Below are positions 17,362 to 25,949 of a DNA stretch of 52,848 nucleotides, in pieces; position 1 is the first letter of the stretch, and each line of letters starts with the position of its first letter. Both the position numbers and the translations under genes were made by a program. This DNA comes from Hyphomicrobiales bacterium. Lineage in GTDB: Bacteria > Pseudomonadota > Alphaproteobacteria > Rhizobiales > Beijerinckiaceae. The notes beneath the pieces were generated by a model. That model was given only the letters and a program-made list of their open reading frames with translations. It ran no database searches and was not told the origin of the DNA. Location of the stretch: assembly GCA_004144595.1 (NCBI GenBank), contig SEEM01000022.1:1-52848 (forward strand). Reading direction: 5' to 3'.

Positions 17362-19848
17362 TCAGGCCTCCACCTGAAAGCGCTTCAAGCGCAGCGCATT
17401 GCTGACGACGCTGACGCTCGACAGCGCCATGGCGAGCCCGGCGAAGACCGGCGAGAGCAGGATGCCGAAAGTCGGATAGAGCACGCCGGCCGCGACCGGG
17501 ATCAGCAGGGCGTTGTAGCCGAATGCCCAGGCAAGATTCTGGCGGATATTGGAAATCACTGCCTGCGACAGGGCGATGGCGCGCGGCACGCCCATCACGT
17601 CGCCGGACATCAGCACGACATCGGCGCTTTCGATCGCGATATCCGTGCCGGTGCCGATGGCGATGCCGACATCGGCCTGTGCCAGCGCCGGGGCGTCATT
17701 GATGCCGTCGCCGACGAAGGCGACCTTGGCGCCGCGCTTTTGCAGCATCTTCACCACCTCGGCCTTGTCGGTCGGCAGCACCTCCGCCCAGACCTCGTCG
17801 ATGCCGAGGCCGCGCGCGACGGCTTCCGCCGTGCGCCGGTCGTCGCCGGTCACCATCGCGACCTTGAGGCCGAGCCTGTGCAGGGCGGCGATGGCGGCGG
17901 GCGTGGTCTCCTTCACCGCGTCTGCGACGGCGATGACGGCGGCGATCCGGCCGTCGATCGCGGCATAGAGCGGCGTCTTGCCGGCTTCCGCCAGCGCCTT
18001 GGCGCGGGCGGCGAAGGGCGCGATGTCGAGCTTCGCCTCTTCCATCAGCCGATGGCCGCCGATCGCGACCTTGCGGCCCTCGACCGTCGCGGTGACGCCG
18101 CGGCCGGGGTCGCTGGTGAAATCGGCCGGCTCGGCGAGCGCAAGCCCTCGTGCCTTGGCGGCCGCGACCAGCGCCTGCGCCAGCGGATGCTCCGAGCGGT
18201 TCTCGGCCGAGCCGACGAGGCGCAGCACATCGTCGGCGGTGAAACCATCAGCCGGCTCGATATCGGTGAGTTCCGGTTTGCCCTTCGTCAGCGTGCCCGT
18301 CTTGTCGAGCGCGACGATCTGGACGTCTTTCAGCGCCTGCAGGGCGTCGCCCTGCCGGAACAGGATGCCGAGTTCGGCCCCGCGGCCGGTGCCGACCATG
18401 ATCGAGGTTGGGGTCGCCAAACCCATGGCGCAGGGGCATGCGATGATCAGCAGCGCGACGGCATTGACCAGCGCATGCGACAGGGCCGGGCTCGGGCCGA
18501 AGGCCAGCCAGACGGCGAAGGTCGCCAGCGCCAGCGCAATCACGACAGGCACGAACCAGAGCGTGACGCGGTCGACCAGTGCCTGGATCGGCAGCTTGGC
18601 GCCCTGCGCGGCCTGAACCGTCCGCACGATCTGGGCGAGCAGCGTGTCCGCGCCGACCTTATGGGCGGTGAAGCGCAGCGCGCCCGAGCCGTTGATCGTG
18701 CCGCCTGTGACGGTGCTGCCGGCCTCCTTGCGGACGGGGGCGGGCTCGCCGGTGATCATCGATTCATCGACGAAGGAAGAGCCGTCCGTGACCTCGCCAT
18801 CGACCGGGACGCGCTCGCCCGGCCTGAGGATGACGACGTCGCCGGGGCGGACGCTGTCGACGGCAACGTCGCTCTCGGTGCCGTCGCGCAGCACGCGGGC
18901 GGTCTTGGGCTGGAGCGCGATCAGGCTGCGGATCGCGGCGCCGGTCCGGCCCTTGGCGCGGGTCTCGAACCAGCGCCCGAGCAGGATCAGCGTCACGATC
19001 ACCGCGCCGGATTCGAAATAGGTGCCGTCCGTACCCGCCGGCAGCAGGTCCGGCAGGAAGGTTGCGACGCTCGAATAGAGATAGGCCGCGCCAGTGCCGA
19101 GCATGACCAGCGAGTTCATGTCGGGCGCGAGCCGCAGCAGCGCGGGCATGCCTTTGCGCAGGAAGACGAGGCCCGGCCCGAACTGGACGATGGTCGCCAG
19201 CGCAAAGGCGAAGACGCGCAGGTTCCATTCGCCGAAGGTGCCGGCGAGCCAGTGGTGCAGAGAGGGGACCATATGGCTGCCCATCTCGACGACGAGCAGC
19301 GGCAGCGTCAGCAAGCCGGCGACGAGGACGGAACGCAGCAGCTTGCCCTGCTCCTCGTCCTTGGCGGCCTGATGACGGGCGGTGGCCTCGCCATCGGCGG
19401 TCACGACCGGGCTCGCCTCATAGCCGGCGCCGGCCACGGCCCTGACGAGGGCAGGGACGCTCTCATCGCCGGCGAGCGTCCTCACGCTGGCGCGCTCGGT
19501 CGCGAGGTTCACAGTCGCCTCGGTGACGCCGGGCACGGCGCGCAGGGCCTTCTCGACATGGCCGACGCAGGAGGCGCAGGTCATGCCCGAGACCGAGAGC
19601 GCGATCGTGTTCTCGACCGGGGTGTAGCCGCTCTTGCGGACCGCCGCCTCGATCTCGCCGAGATCGGTGCCGCTTCTGGTGAAGCTGATGCGAGCCCGCT
19701 CGGTCGCGAGGTTGACCGAGACCGCATCGACGCCCGGCACCGCCGCAATGGCGCGTTCGACATGGGCGACGCAGCTCGCGCAGGTCATGCCCTCGACCCC
19801 CAGATCGAGGGTTTCGACATCGTTCCTGCTTCTGTCGATGACCGTCAT
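17362..19848 (-). CDS. copA: Cu(I)-exporting P1B-type ATPase
   Basis: An 828-residue copper pump of the inner membrane. Two N-terminal heavy-metal-associated domains carry GMTCASC (about residues 20-26 and 88-94). Then come the membrane segments with the copper-site motif [12 protein letters not shown], the phosphorylation site DKTGTLT, TGE in MITGEPAPV, the nucleotide-domain SEHPLAQAL and the hinge [16 protein letters not shown]. The start at 19848 has AGGAGA six bases upstream; an in-frame ATG at 19896 lies in the promoter itself and can be excluded. It is driven by a CueR promoter. Confidence 0.96.
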   Translation of the reverse strand: MTVIDRSRNDVETLDLGVEGMTCASCVAHVERAIAAVPGVDAVSVNLATERARISFTRSGTDLGEIEAAVRKSGYTPVENTIALSVSGMTCASCVGHVEKALRAVPGVTEATVNLATERASVRTLAGDESVPALVRAVAGAGYEASPVVTADGEATARHQAAKDEEQGKLLRSVLVAGLLTLPLLVVEMGSHMVPSLHHWLAGTFGEWNLRVFAFALATIVQFGPGLVFLRKGMPALLRLAPDMNSLVMLGTGAAYLYSSVATFLPDLLPAGTDGTYFESGAVIVTLILLGRWFETRAKGRTGAAIRSLIALQPKTARVLRDGTESDVAVDSVRPGDVVILRPGERVPVDGEVTDGSSFVDESMITGEPAPVRKEAGSTVTGGTINGSGALRFTAHKVGADTLLAQIVRTVQAAQGAKLPIQALVDRVTLWFVPVVIALALATFAVWLAFGPSPALSHALVNAVALLIIACPCAMGLATPTSIMVGTGRGAELGILFRQGDALQALKDVQIVALDKTGTLTKGKPELTDIEPADGFTADDVLRLVGSAENRSEHPLAQALVAAAKARGLALAEPADFTSDPGRGVTATVEGRKVAIGGHRLMEEAKLDIAPFAARAKALAEAGKTPLYAAIDGRIAAVIAVADAVKETTPAAIAALHRLGLKVAMVTGDDRRTAEAVARGLGIDEVWAEVLPTDKAEVVKMLQKRGAKVAFVGDGINDAPALAQADVGIAIGTGTDIAIESADVVLMSGDVMGVPRAIALSQAVISNIRQNLAWAFGYNALLIPVAAGVLYPTFGILLSPVFAGLAMALSSVSVVSNALRLKRFQVEA

Positions 19849-19876
19849 CGCCGTCTCCTTCATGGTGATGACGAGC

Positions 19877-19907
19877 GATATAGGGCTTCCCATCATGGGA
19901 AGGTCAA
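19877..19907 (-). promoter_or_regulatory. CueR-activated promoter of copA-cueR
   Basis: On the minus strand, TTGACC (-35, 19902-19907) and TATATC (-10, 19877-19882) are separated by 19 bases, the over-long spacer typical of MerR-family promoters. The spacer contains the perfect 17-bp palindrome CTTCCCATCATGGGAAG (19886-19902), which matches the known CueR operator pattern. CueR twists this DNA when it binds Cu(I). Confidence 0.93.
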
Positions 19908-19943
19908 GAGGCTGGATTTCGAAAGCCTATTGTCGGCTTGGCC

Positions 19944-20048
19944 GTCATGGTCAGGCTTGACCGAGCATCTCATGCCGAGGGAGGCTCCTTTATAGCCTCA
20001 CCCTGCCTGAGATTCTCGGGTCTGCGCTTCGCTCCGCCCGAGAATGAC
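19944..20048. repeat. GTCATGCTCGGG-type intergenic hairpin repeat, copy 3
   Basis: A diverged copy: the left arm is altered (GTCATGGTCAGG...CCGAGCAT), the right half is intact (ATTCTCGGG...CCCGAGAATGAC). It lies between the copA promoter and the end of modC. Confidence 0.75.
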
Positions 20049-20074
20049 GGCGTGGTTACGGCGGGGAGTCAGGT

Positions 20075-21169
20075 TCAAGTCATCTCGACCGAAACGCTCT
20101 TGATCACCGCATGCACCGGCTTGCCGGGCGCCAGGCCCAACAGGGCGACGGATTTCGCGGTGAGACGCGCCGCCAGTTTCGCCTCGCCGCAAGCGATCAG
20201 CAGATGCGCGGTGCTGCCCCCCGCGCCGCTGCGTTCGCCGATCTCGGCGATTGTTCCAGACAGCACGTTGAGTGCGCTGATCTCGGTCGGCTGAGTTAGA
20301 CTGAGCATGACGTCGCTGGCGAGGATGCGGATTTTGACCCTCTGACCCTGCCGCAGCGCGCCGCGGGCGATGGTCAATGGACCGGCCGGAGTCATGAGCA
20401 GCGCCAGACCGAAGGCGTCCTCGATGCCGGAAACCTCGGCGGAGAGCAGCGTGCTCGCTTCCGGCGCGCCGGGTCGTGCGGCGAGATCGGGCCGCGAGAG
20501 AATATCCGCGGTCGGCCCGCAAGCCGCGACACGTCCGTTCTGGATCATGGCGACGGTGGTGGCGAGGCGCGCGACCTCCGCCAGCGCATGCGAGACATAG
20601 ACGATCGGGATGCCGGCCTCGTCGCGCAGGCGCTCGATATGCGGCAGGATCTCGGCCTTGCGCGCTTCGTCGAGCGCAGCCAGCGGTTCGTCCATCAGCA
20701 GCAGGCGCGGCTGAGCCAGTAAAGCGCGGCCGATGGCGACGCGCTGTTTCTCGCCGCCTGACAGGCCGCCCGGGCGTCGATGCAGCAGATGGCCGATGCC
20801 GAGCAGTTCCAGAACCTTGTCGAGCTCGGCCGGTTTGCGCTGGGCACGCGGCACGAACCAGTGGCCGAAGAGCAGGTTCTGGCGCACGGTGAGATGCGGG
20901 AAGAGCCGCGCCTCCTGGAAGACATAGCCGATGCGGCGCCGGTGCTTCGGCAGGAAGACGCCGCGCTCGGTATCGACCAGCGTCTCGCCATCGACCCGGA
21001 CATGGCCGGAGTCGGGACGGATCAAACCGCCGATGACATTGACCAGCGAGGTCTTGCCCGAGCCCGAACTGCCGAACAGGGCGGTCAGGCGCCCGTCGGA
21101 GGTAAGCGAGGCATCGAGCGTGAAGTCGCCGAGCCTGTGACGGATGGCGATGTCGAGAACATCCGTCAT
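20075..21169 (-). CDS. modC: Molybdate ABC transporter ATPase
   Basis: A 364-residue ABC ATPase with Walker A GSSGSGKT (residues 33-40), signature LSGGEKQRVAIGRALL, Walker B LLLMDEPLAALD and a C-terminal TOBE/Mop domain (from about residue 295, LNVLSGTIAEIGER...), as usual in ModC. The start overlaps the modB stop by four bases. Last gene of modABC. Confidence 0.93.
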   Translation of the reverse strand: MTDVLDIAIRHRLGDFTLDASLTSDGRLTALFGSSGSGKTSLVNVIGGLIRPDSGHVRVDGETLVDTERGVFLPKHRRRIGYVFQEARLFPHLTVRQNLLFGHWFVPRAQRKPAELDKVLELLGIGHLLHRRPGGLSGGEKQRVAIGRALLAQPRLLLMDEPLAALDEARKAEILPHIERLRDEAGIPIVYVSHALAEVARLATTVAMIQNGRVAACGPTADILSRPDLAARPGAPEASTLLSAEVSGIEDAFGLALLMTPAGPLTIARGALRQGQRVKIRILASDVMLSLTQPTEISALNVLSGTIAEIGERSGAGGSTAHLLIACGEAKLAARLTAKSVALLGLAPGKPVHAVIKSVSVEMT

Positions 21170-21870
21170 TCGGCGGCGATCCGCCGGCCGACGATGCGGG
21201 CCATCACTTCCGAGAGGAAGAGCGCCGCGACCGAGATGACGATCGAGATCAGCGTCAGTCGCATCGCGCCGGCATCGCCGCCCGGAACCTGCGTGAAGGT
21301 GTAGATCGCGGAGGGCAGGGTCTGCGTCTCGCCAGGGATGTTGGAGACGAAAGTGATCGTCGCGCCGAATTCGCCCATCGCCTTGGCGAAGCACAGGATC
21401 ATGCCGGCGATGATGCCGGGCAGGCAGAGTGGCAGGGTGATGGTGAGGAACACCCAGAGGGGGCTCGCGCCCAGCGTGCCGGCAGCGGATTCAAGCTTGC
21501 GGTCGACCGCTTCGATCGAGAGGCGGATGGCGCGCACCATCAGCGGGAAACCCATGACGGCGCAGGCCAGCGCCGCGCCGGTCCAGCGGAAGGAGAGCAC
21601 GATCCCGAACCAGTCATAGAGCAATTGCCCGATCGGACCGCGACGGCCGAAGCCGACGAGCAGCAGATAACCTGTCACCACCGGCGGCAGGATCAGCGGC
21701 ATATGGACGATGGCGTCGAGCAGCGACTTGCCCCAGAAGCGCCCACGCGCCAGCAGCAGGCCGACGCCGAGCCCCAGGGGCAGGCTCGCCAGCATGGCGG
21801 TCGTCGCGACGATGAGGCTGAGCCTCACCGCCGTCCATTCGTCAGGCGAGAGCGAGAGCCAGTCGGTCAC
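21166..21870 (-). CDS. modB: Molybdate ABC transporter permease
   Basis: A 234-residue inner-membrane permease with about five to six helices. Hallmarks are LPLGLGVGLLLARGRFWGKSLLDAIVHMPLILPPVVTGYLLL and the transport signature AAGTLGASPLWVFLTITLPLCLPGIIAGMILCFAKAMGEFGATITF, typical of ModB/CysT permeases. It sits ten bases after the modA frame and overlaps modC. Confidence 0.93.
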   Translation of the reverse strand: MTDWLSLSPDEWTAVRLSLIVATTAMLASLPLGLGVGLLLARGRFWGKSLLDAIVHMPLILPPVVTGYLLLVGFGRRGPIGQLLYDWFGIVLSFRWTGAALACAVMGFPLMVRAIRLSIEAVDRKLESAAGTLGASPLWVFLTITLPLCLPGIIAGMILCFAKAMGEFGATITFVSNIPGETQTLPSAIYTFTQVPGGDAGAMRLTLISIVISVAALFLSEVMARIVGRRIAAE

Positions 21871-21880
21871 GAAGCGGCGA

Positions 21881-22685
21881 TCACGAAGAGCTGGCGGCCT
21901 TGTTCAGAACCGTAAAGCCCTGCTTCTCGAAGACGGGCCGGGCGGCGGGGCTGCGCAGATAGGTCAGGAAGGCCTGCGCGTCCGGGTTAGCCGAATCCTT
22001 GGTGACCGCGACCGGATAGACGATCGGCGGGTGCAAATCCTCCGGGAAGGTCGCGACGACCTTGACCTGGCGGTCGGCGGCGGCGTCGGTCGCGTAGACG
22101 ATGCCGAGCGGGGCCTCGCCGCGCGAAACCAGGAGCAGCGCGGCACGGACATTGTCGGCCTGCGCGATCTTGTCCTTCACCTTGTCCCAGGGCGCCGAGC
22201 GTCTCCAGCGCGGCCTTGCCGTATTTGCCGGCCGGGACGGAATCGACATTGCCCATGGCCAGGCGGCCGGCGCCGACCGCGCCCGCGACATCGACACCGG
22301 GCTTGAGATCAAGCGTGGCGGTCGAATCCTTGCCGGCGACCAGCACGATCCGGTTTGCCAGCAGGCTGACGCGGGTATCCGGCTTGATCAGGCCCTTGTT
22401 CGCCGCATAGTCCATCCAGTCGAGATCGGCCGAGACGAAGAGATCGGCCGGGGCGCCGTTCTCGAGCTGCTTCGCCAGCGTGTTGCTGGCGGCGTACGAG
22501 ATCTTCGGCGCCGGCTTGCCGCTCTCCTTGACCCAGTTCGCGGCGGCCTCGTCGAGCGCGTTCTTCATGCTGGCGGCGGCGAAGATCACGAGATCCTTCG
22601 TCTGTGCCTTCGCGGCGTCGAAGATGGGGGCCATGCTCATGGCAAAGGCCAGGCCCATGCCCAGAAGGGTGCGGCGCTTCAACAT
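21881..22685 (-). pseudogene. modA: Molybdate ABC transporter substrate-binding protein, frameshifted
   Basis: The protein is split over two frames. The first frame starts at 22685 (MLKRRTLLGMGLAFAMSM, signal peptide; GAGGAA is the ribosome-binding site) and runs through DLVIFAAASMKNALDE to KYGKAALETLGA. The second continues directly with WDKVKDKIAQADNVRAALLLVSRGEAPLGIVYATDAAADRQVKVVATFPED to the natural end at 21881. Removing one base from the GGG at 22190-22192 restores a normal 267-residue ModA. As read, the first frame would run on to 21987 with a foreign tail. Operon, operator and start are otherwise intact, so a recent mutation or a base-calling error are both possible. Confidence 0.88.
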
Positions 22686-22704
22686 GCTGTTCCTCGCTGC
22701 GCTT

Positions 22705-22732
22705 ATCGCTATATCCGAATGAATATAGCGAT
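22705..22732. promoter_or_regulatory. ModE-type operator in front of modABC
   Basis: ATCGCTATAT and ATATAGCGAT are perfect 10-bp inverted arms eight bases apart, about 20 bases before the modA start. This matches the known ModE operator (ATCGNTATATA-type arms around a 6-8 base spacer). Being so close to the start codon it should act as a roadblock or cover the promoter when molybdate is plentiful. Confidence 0.88.
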
Positions 22733-22783
22733 GCTTGCAGCGCCCGACCGGCGAGTCAAGGAGCGCCGTCCCGGAGGCCCTGC

Positions 22784-23305
22784 TCACCCGTGCGGGTGCT
22801 TGTGGATCGGGTCGACCCAATAAACCTCTTCCGGCTTCTCGACCGGGTCGACATCGGTGATGTTGACCACCACCGCCTCGTTGTCCGAGCGCACCAGCAC
22901 GCATTGCAGCGGGTTGTCGGGATCGGCGTTGATCTCCTGGTGCGGCACGAAGGGCGGCACATAGATGAAATCGCCCGGCCCGGCCTCGGCGACGAATTCC
23001 AGCCGCTCGCCCCAGCGCATCCGCGCCTTGCCACTCACCACATAGATCACGCTTTCGAGATCGCCGTGATGGTGCACGCCGGTCTTGGCGTTCGGCTCGA
23101 TCGCGACCGTGCCGGCCCAGATCTTCTGCGCGCCGACGCGGGCGTGGTTGATCGCCGCCTGCCGGAACATGCCGGGCGTCTGCGCCGTGTTGGGGTCGAG
23201 CTTGTCGCCGGAGATGACGCGCACGCCGTCATGCTTCCAGCGTGGCTCGCCGTCATGGCTGTGATCGTGCGGATGGTCGTGCTCGTGAGAATGATCGTGG
23301 CCCAT
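22784..23305 (-). CDS. Cupin-domain protein with His-rich N-terminus
   Basis: A 173-residue single-domain cupin. Residues 2-20 are a histidine/aspartate-rich run (HDHSHEHDHPHDHSHD) that probably binds metal. The cupin motifs are GVHHHGDLESVIYVVSGKARMRWG (metal-binding HxH...E) and GDFIYVPPFVPHQEINAD (second His). No specific enzyme activity can be assigned; similar proteins are annotated as cupins of unknown substrate. It follows sseA by 12 bases and is probably co-transcribed with it. Confidence 0.82.
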   Translation of the reverse strand: MGHDHSHEHDHPHDHSHDGEPRWKHDGVRVISGDKLDPNTAQTPGMFRQAAINHARVGAQKIWAGTVAIEPNAKTGVHHHGDLESVIYVVSGKARMRWGERLEFVAEAGPGDFIYVPPFVPHQEINADPDNPLQCVLVRSDNEAVVVNITDVDPVEKPEEVYWVDPIHKHPHG

Positions 23306-23317
23306 GGCAATCTCCGC

Positions 23318-24175
23318 TCAAGCCTGCTTCGCCGGCCCTGTCGCGACAGGCCGCTCGCCCATGCCCCATTCCGACCATGAGCCGTCATAGATCGCCTTGG
23401 CCGGCTTGCCGACGGTCTCGAGCGCCGTCGACAGGATCACGGCCGAGACGCCCGAGCCGCAGGTCATGATCGAGGGCTTGTCGAGATCGACGCCGGCATC
23501 CTTGAACAGCGCGACGATCTCTTCCGGGGATTTCAGCCTGCCATCGGTGGTTAGCTGCGACGAGGGCAGGTTGAGCGAGCCGGGAATATGGCCGGAGGCC
23601 AGGCCCGGCCGCGGCTCCGGCGCTTCGCCGCGAAAGCGGTCGGCGGCACGGGCGTCGACGACCTGGATCGCCTGCGAGGCGGTGGCGCGCGCCACGTCAT
23701 CCGCGCTGGCCACGGCGCCGTTGTCGAGCCGGGCGGTGAAGCTGCGGGGCTGGCGTGCCATCGGGGCGTCTTCTTCGACGGGGCGGCCTTCGGCGAGCCA
23801 CTTCGGAAAACCGCCATCGAGGATGACGACATCGCGCGCGCCGAAGACCTTGAAAGTCCAGCGCACGCGCGGCGCCGAGAAGAAGCCGAGCCCGTCATAG
23901 ACGACGATGCGCATGCCGTCGCCGATACCGAGCGCACCGACCGCGGCCGCGAATTCCGGCGCCGAGGGCAACATGTGAGGCAGCGAGGAGCGAGCGTCCT
24001 TGATCTTGTCGATGTCGAAATGAACAGCGCCCGGAATGCGACGCGCGGCAAACTCGGCCGCTCCGTCGCGCTTCTGCGCCGGCAGGTACCAAGATGCATC
24101 GACCACGACGATATCCGGCGCACTCAGGCGCTCGGCCAGCCACTCGGTCGAAACGAAAACGTCTTCACGGGCCAT
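23318..24175 (-). CDS. sseA: 3-mercaptopyruvate sulfurtransferase
   Basis: A 285-residue tandem-rhodanese protein. The first, inactive rhodanese domain opens with VSTEWLAERLSAPDIVVVDASWYLP; the second carries the active-site loop CGSGVSA with the catalytic cysteine near residue 238. CGSGV(T/S)A distinguishes mercaptopyruvate sulfurtransferases from thiosulfate rhodaneses (CRKGVT). It transfers sulfur from 3-mercaptopyruvate to thiols or cyanide in the cytosol. Probably co-transcribed with the cupin gene. Confidence 0.9.
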   Translation of the reverse strand: MAREDVFVSTEWLAERLSAPDIVVVDASWYLPAQKRDGAAEFAARRIPGAVHFDIDKIKDARSSLPHMLPSAPEFAAAVGALGIGDGMRIVVYDGLGFFSAPRVRWTFKVFGARDVVILDGGFPKWLAEGRPVEEDAPMARQPRSFTARLDNGAVASADDVARATASQAIQVVDARAADRFRGEAPEPRPGLASGHIPGSLNLPSSQLTTDGRLKSPEEIVALFKDAGVDLDKPSIMTCGSGVSAVILSTALETVGKPAKAIYDGSWSEWGMGERPVATGPAKQA

Positions 24176-24274
24176 AGGCGTATCCCTCAGGGTAAGTCTT
24201 ATTGAACGACTGGAACCCCCCCCGTCGCTCCGGGCCTGGCCGGGAATGACGGCCAGGTTCGGCCGAATTCGCAG

Positions 24275-24991
24275 TCAGGCGAGCGCGATCCGGACTCGCC
24301 GGTTCTGCTTGCCTTTCTTCTCGATATCCGTGACGGCGACTGGACCGATCTCGGCGGTGTTGCGGACATGCGTGCCGCCGCAGGGTTGGAGGTCGATATC
24401 GCCGATGGCGACGAGACGGACGCGGCCCGAACCGCGCGGCGGCTGCACCGACATCGTCTTGACCAGCCCCGGATTGGCGTCGAGCTCCTCGTCGGTGATC
24501 CAGCGCTCGGTGACATCGGCGTTGCGCGCGACGAGAGCGTTGAGCTTCTCGGCAATCTCGGCCTTGTCGAGCCCGCCTTCCGGGATGTCGAAATCGAGCC
24601 GCCCGTCGCCATCGCCGATCGAGCCGCCGGTCACCGGGAAGGCCAGCACGACGCTGAGCAGATGCAGCGCGGTGTGGATGCGCATGCGCTTGAGGCGGCG
24701 TTCCCAGTCGAGCACGACCGTCACCGCCTCGCCGGGCGCGGGCAGGGTCTGCCCCTCGGCCGGGACATGGATGACCCGGCTCTTGTCCTCGGGGTCGTAG
24801 ACCGTCGTGGCGATGGCGATCTGGCTGCCGTCGGCGCGGCGCAGGTGCCCGGCATCGCCCGGCTGGCCGCCGCCGGTCGCGTAGAAATTGGTGCGGTCGA
24901 GGATGATGCCGCCGCGCTCGTTCACGGCTTCGACCGTGGCGGGCGTTTCCTTGAGATAGGCATCCTGGCGGAAGAGCAGTTCGGTCGGCAT
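24275..24991 (-). CDS. Alanyl-tRNA editing protein (AlaX-like)
   Basis: A 238-residue stand-alone editing domain related to the second half of AlaRS. It has the zinc-site motifs HTALHLL (HxxxH) and CGGTH, and the glycine-rich TNFYATGGGQPGD. AlaX proteins hydrolyse Ser-tRNA(Ala) or Gly-tRNA(Ala) and so prevent mistranslation. About 100 bases, including a partial hairpin repeat ending CCGGGAATGACGG, separate it from sseA. Divergent from the SDR gene. Confidence 0.88.
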   Translation of the reverse strand: MPTELLFRQDAYLKETPATVEAVNERGGIILDRTNFYATGGGQPGDAGHLRRADGSQIAIATTVYDPEDKSRVIHVPAEGQTLPAPGEAVTVVLDWERRLKRMRIHTALHLLSVVLAFPVTGGSIGDGDGRLDFDIPEGGLDKAEIAEKLNALVARNADVTERWITDEELDANPGLVKTMSVQPPRGSGRVRLVAIGDIDLQPCGGTHVRNTAEIGPVAVTDIEKKGKQNRRVRIALA

Positions 24992-25159
24992 GGTCTCGTC
25001 ATTTCGCTGGCGGCGCGAGCGCGCCTTCGCGGCGCAGACTGCACCGATTGCCGCCGGGGTGCCACCTCATTGGCGGGATAGCGGGGATGATTTGGAGCGC
25101 ATGGCTTCCGGGCGCTGTGTTTCGTGCCTAGATGACGGTCCCGCCAACCCGGAGCCGCC

Positions 25160-25942
25160 ATGGCCTTGCCCCGCATGAAGCCGCAGGACGGCGTTGCCTG
25201 GATTACCGGCGCCAGCTCCGGCATCGGCGCCGCGGTGGCGCTCGAGCTGGCCGCCATGGGCTGGACGGTTGCAGTGACCGCCCGGAGGCTGGAGGCGCTG
25301 GAGCGCCTCGCGCGCAGCGCCGAGACACTGCCCGGTCGCATCGTCGCCCATGCCGGCGACGTCACCGACGCGCAGGGGATGCGCGAGGTCGCGGATGCCA
25401 TCGAGAGCATTCACGGGCCGATCGCGCTCGCTTTTCTCAATGCCGGCATCGCCTCCGGACAGGGCCGGGCGATCGATGTCGAGACGGTCGAGAAGGTGGT
25501 GGGGGTCAACCTGCTCGGCGTCGCCAAGAGCTTCTTTGCCGTGCAGTCCCGCATGGTCGCGCGTGGCGCGGGGCAGATCGCGGTCAATGCCTCGCTTGTC
25601 GGCTATCGCGGCCTGCCGGGCGCTGCCGCCTATGGCGCGGCCAAGGCGGGCGCGATCTATTTCTGCGAATCGATGCGCTTCGACTGCGAGGCGGCCGGCA
25701 TCCGCCTGCAACTGGTCAATCCCGGCTTCATCGAGACGCCGATGACGGAGGGCCGCCGCTTCCCGATGCCGTTCCTGCTGACGGTGGAGGAGGGAGCAAG
25801 GCGGATCGTCGACGGCTTCGAGCGCGGCGGTTTCGAGATCACCGTGCCGCGCCGTCTCGCCTGGATTCTCAAGGTCGCGCGCCTTTTGCCCTATCCGGTC
25901 TATTTCGCGCTGATGAGCCGCTTCGCCGAGCGTGGCGGCTGA
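25160..25942 (+). CDS. Short-chain dehydrogenase/reductase
   Basis: A 260-residue classical SDR. The cofactor loop is TGASSGIG (residues 16-23), NAG is present in FLNAGIAS, the catalytic serine lies in VNASLVGYRG and the YxxxK pair in AAYGAAKAG, followed by VNPGFIETPMT. The basic ARR after strand 2 favours NADP(H). The substrate cannot be predicted. It converges on the photolyase with only seven bases between the two stops. Confidence 0.86.
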   Translation: MALPRMKPQDGVAWITGASSGIGAAVALELAAMGWTVAVTARRLEALERLARSAETLPGRIVAHAGDVTDAQGMREVADAIESIHGPIALAFLNAGIASGQGRAIDVETVEKVVGVNLLGVAKSFFAVQSRMVARGAGQIAVNASLVGYRGLPGAAAYGAAKAGAIYFCESMRFDCEAAGIRLQLVNPGFIETPMTEGRRFPMPFLLTVEEGARRIVDGFERGGFEITVPRRLAWILKVARLLPYPVYFALMSRFAERGG

Positions 25943-25949
25943 GGCCGTT

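Noticed and set aside
17317..19995. An 892-residue open frame on the plus strand
   Set aside because: It is the antisense shadow of copA and cueR; high GC makes long antisense frames common. The sequence is Gly/Asp/Arg-rich with no domain.
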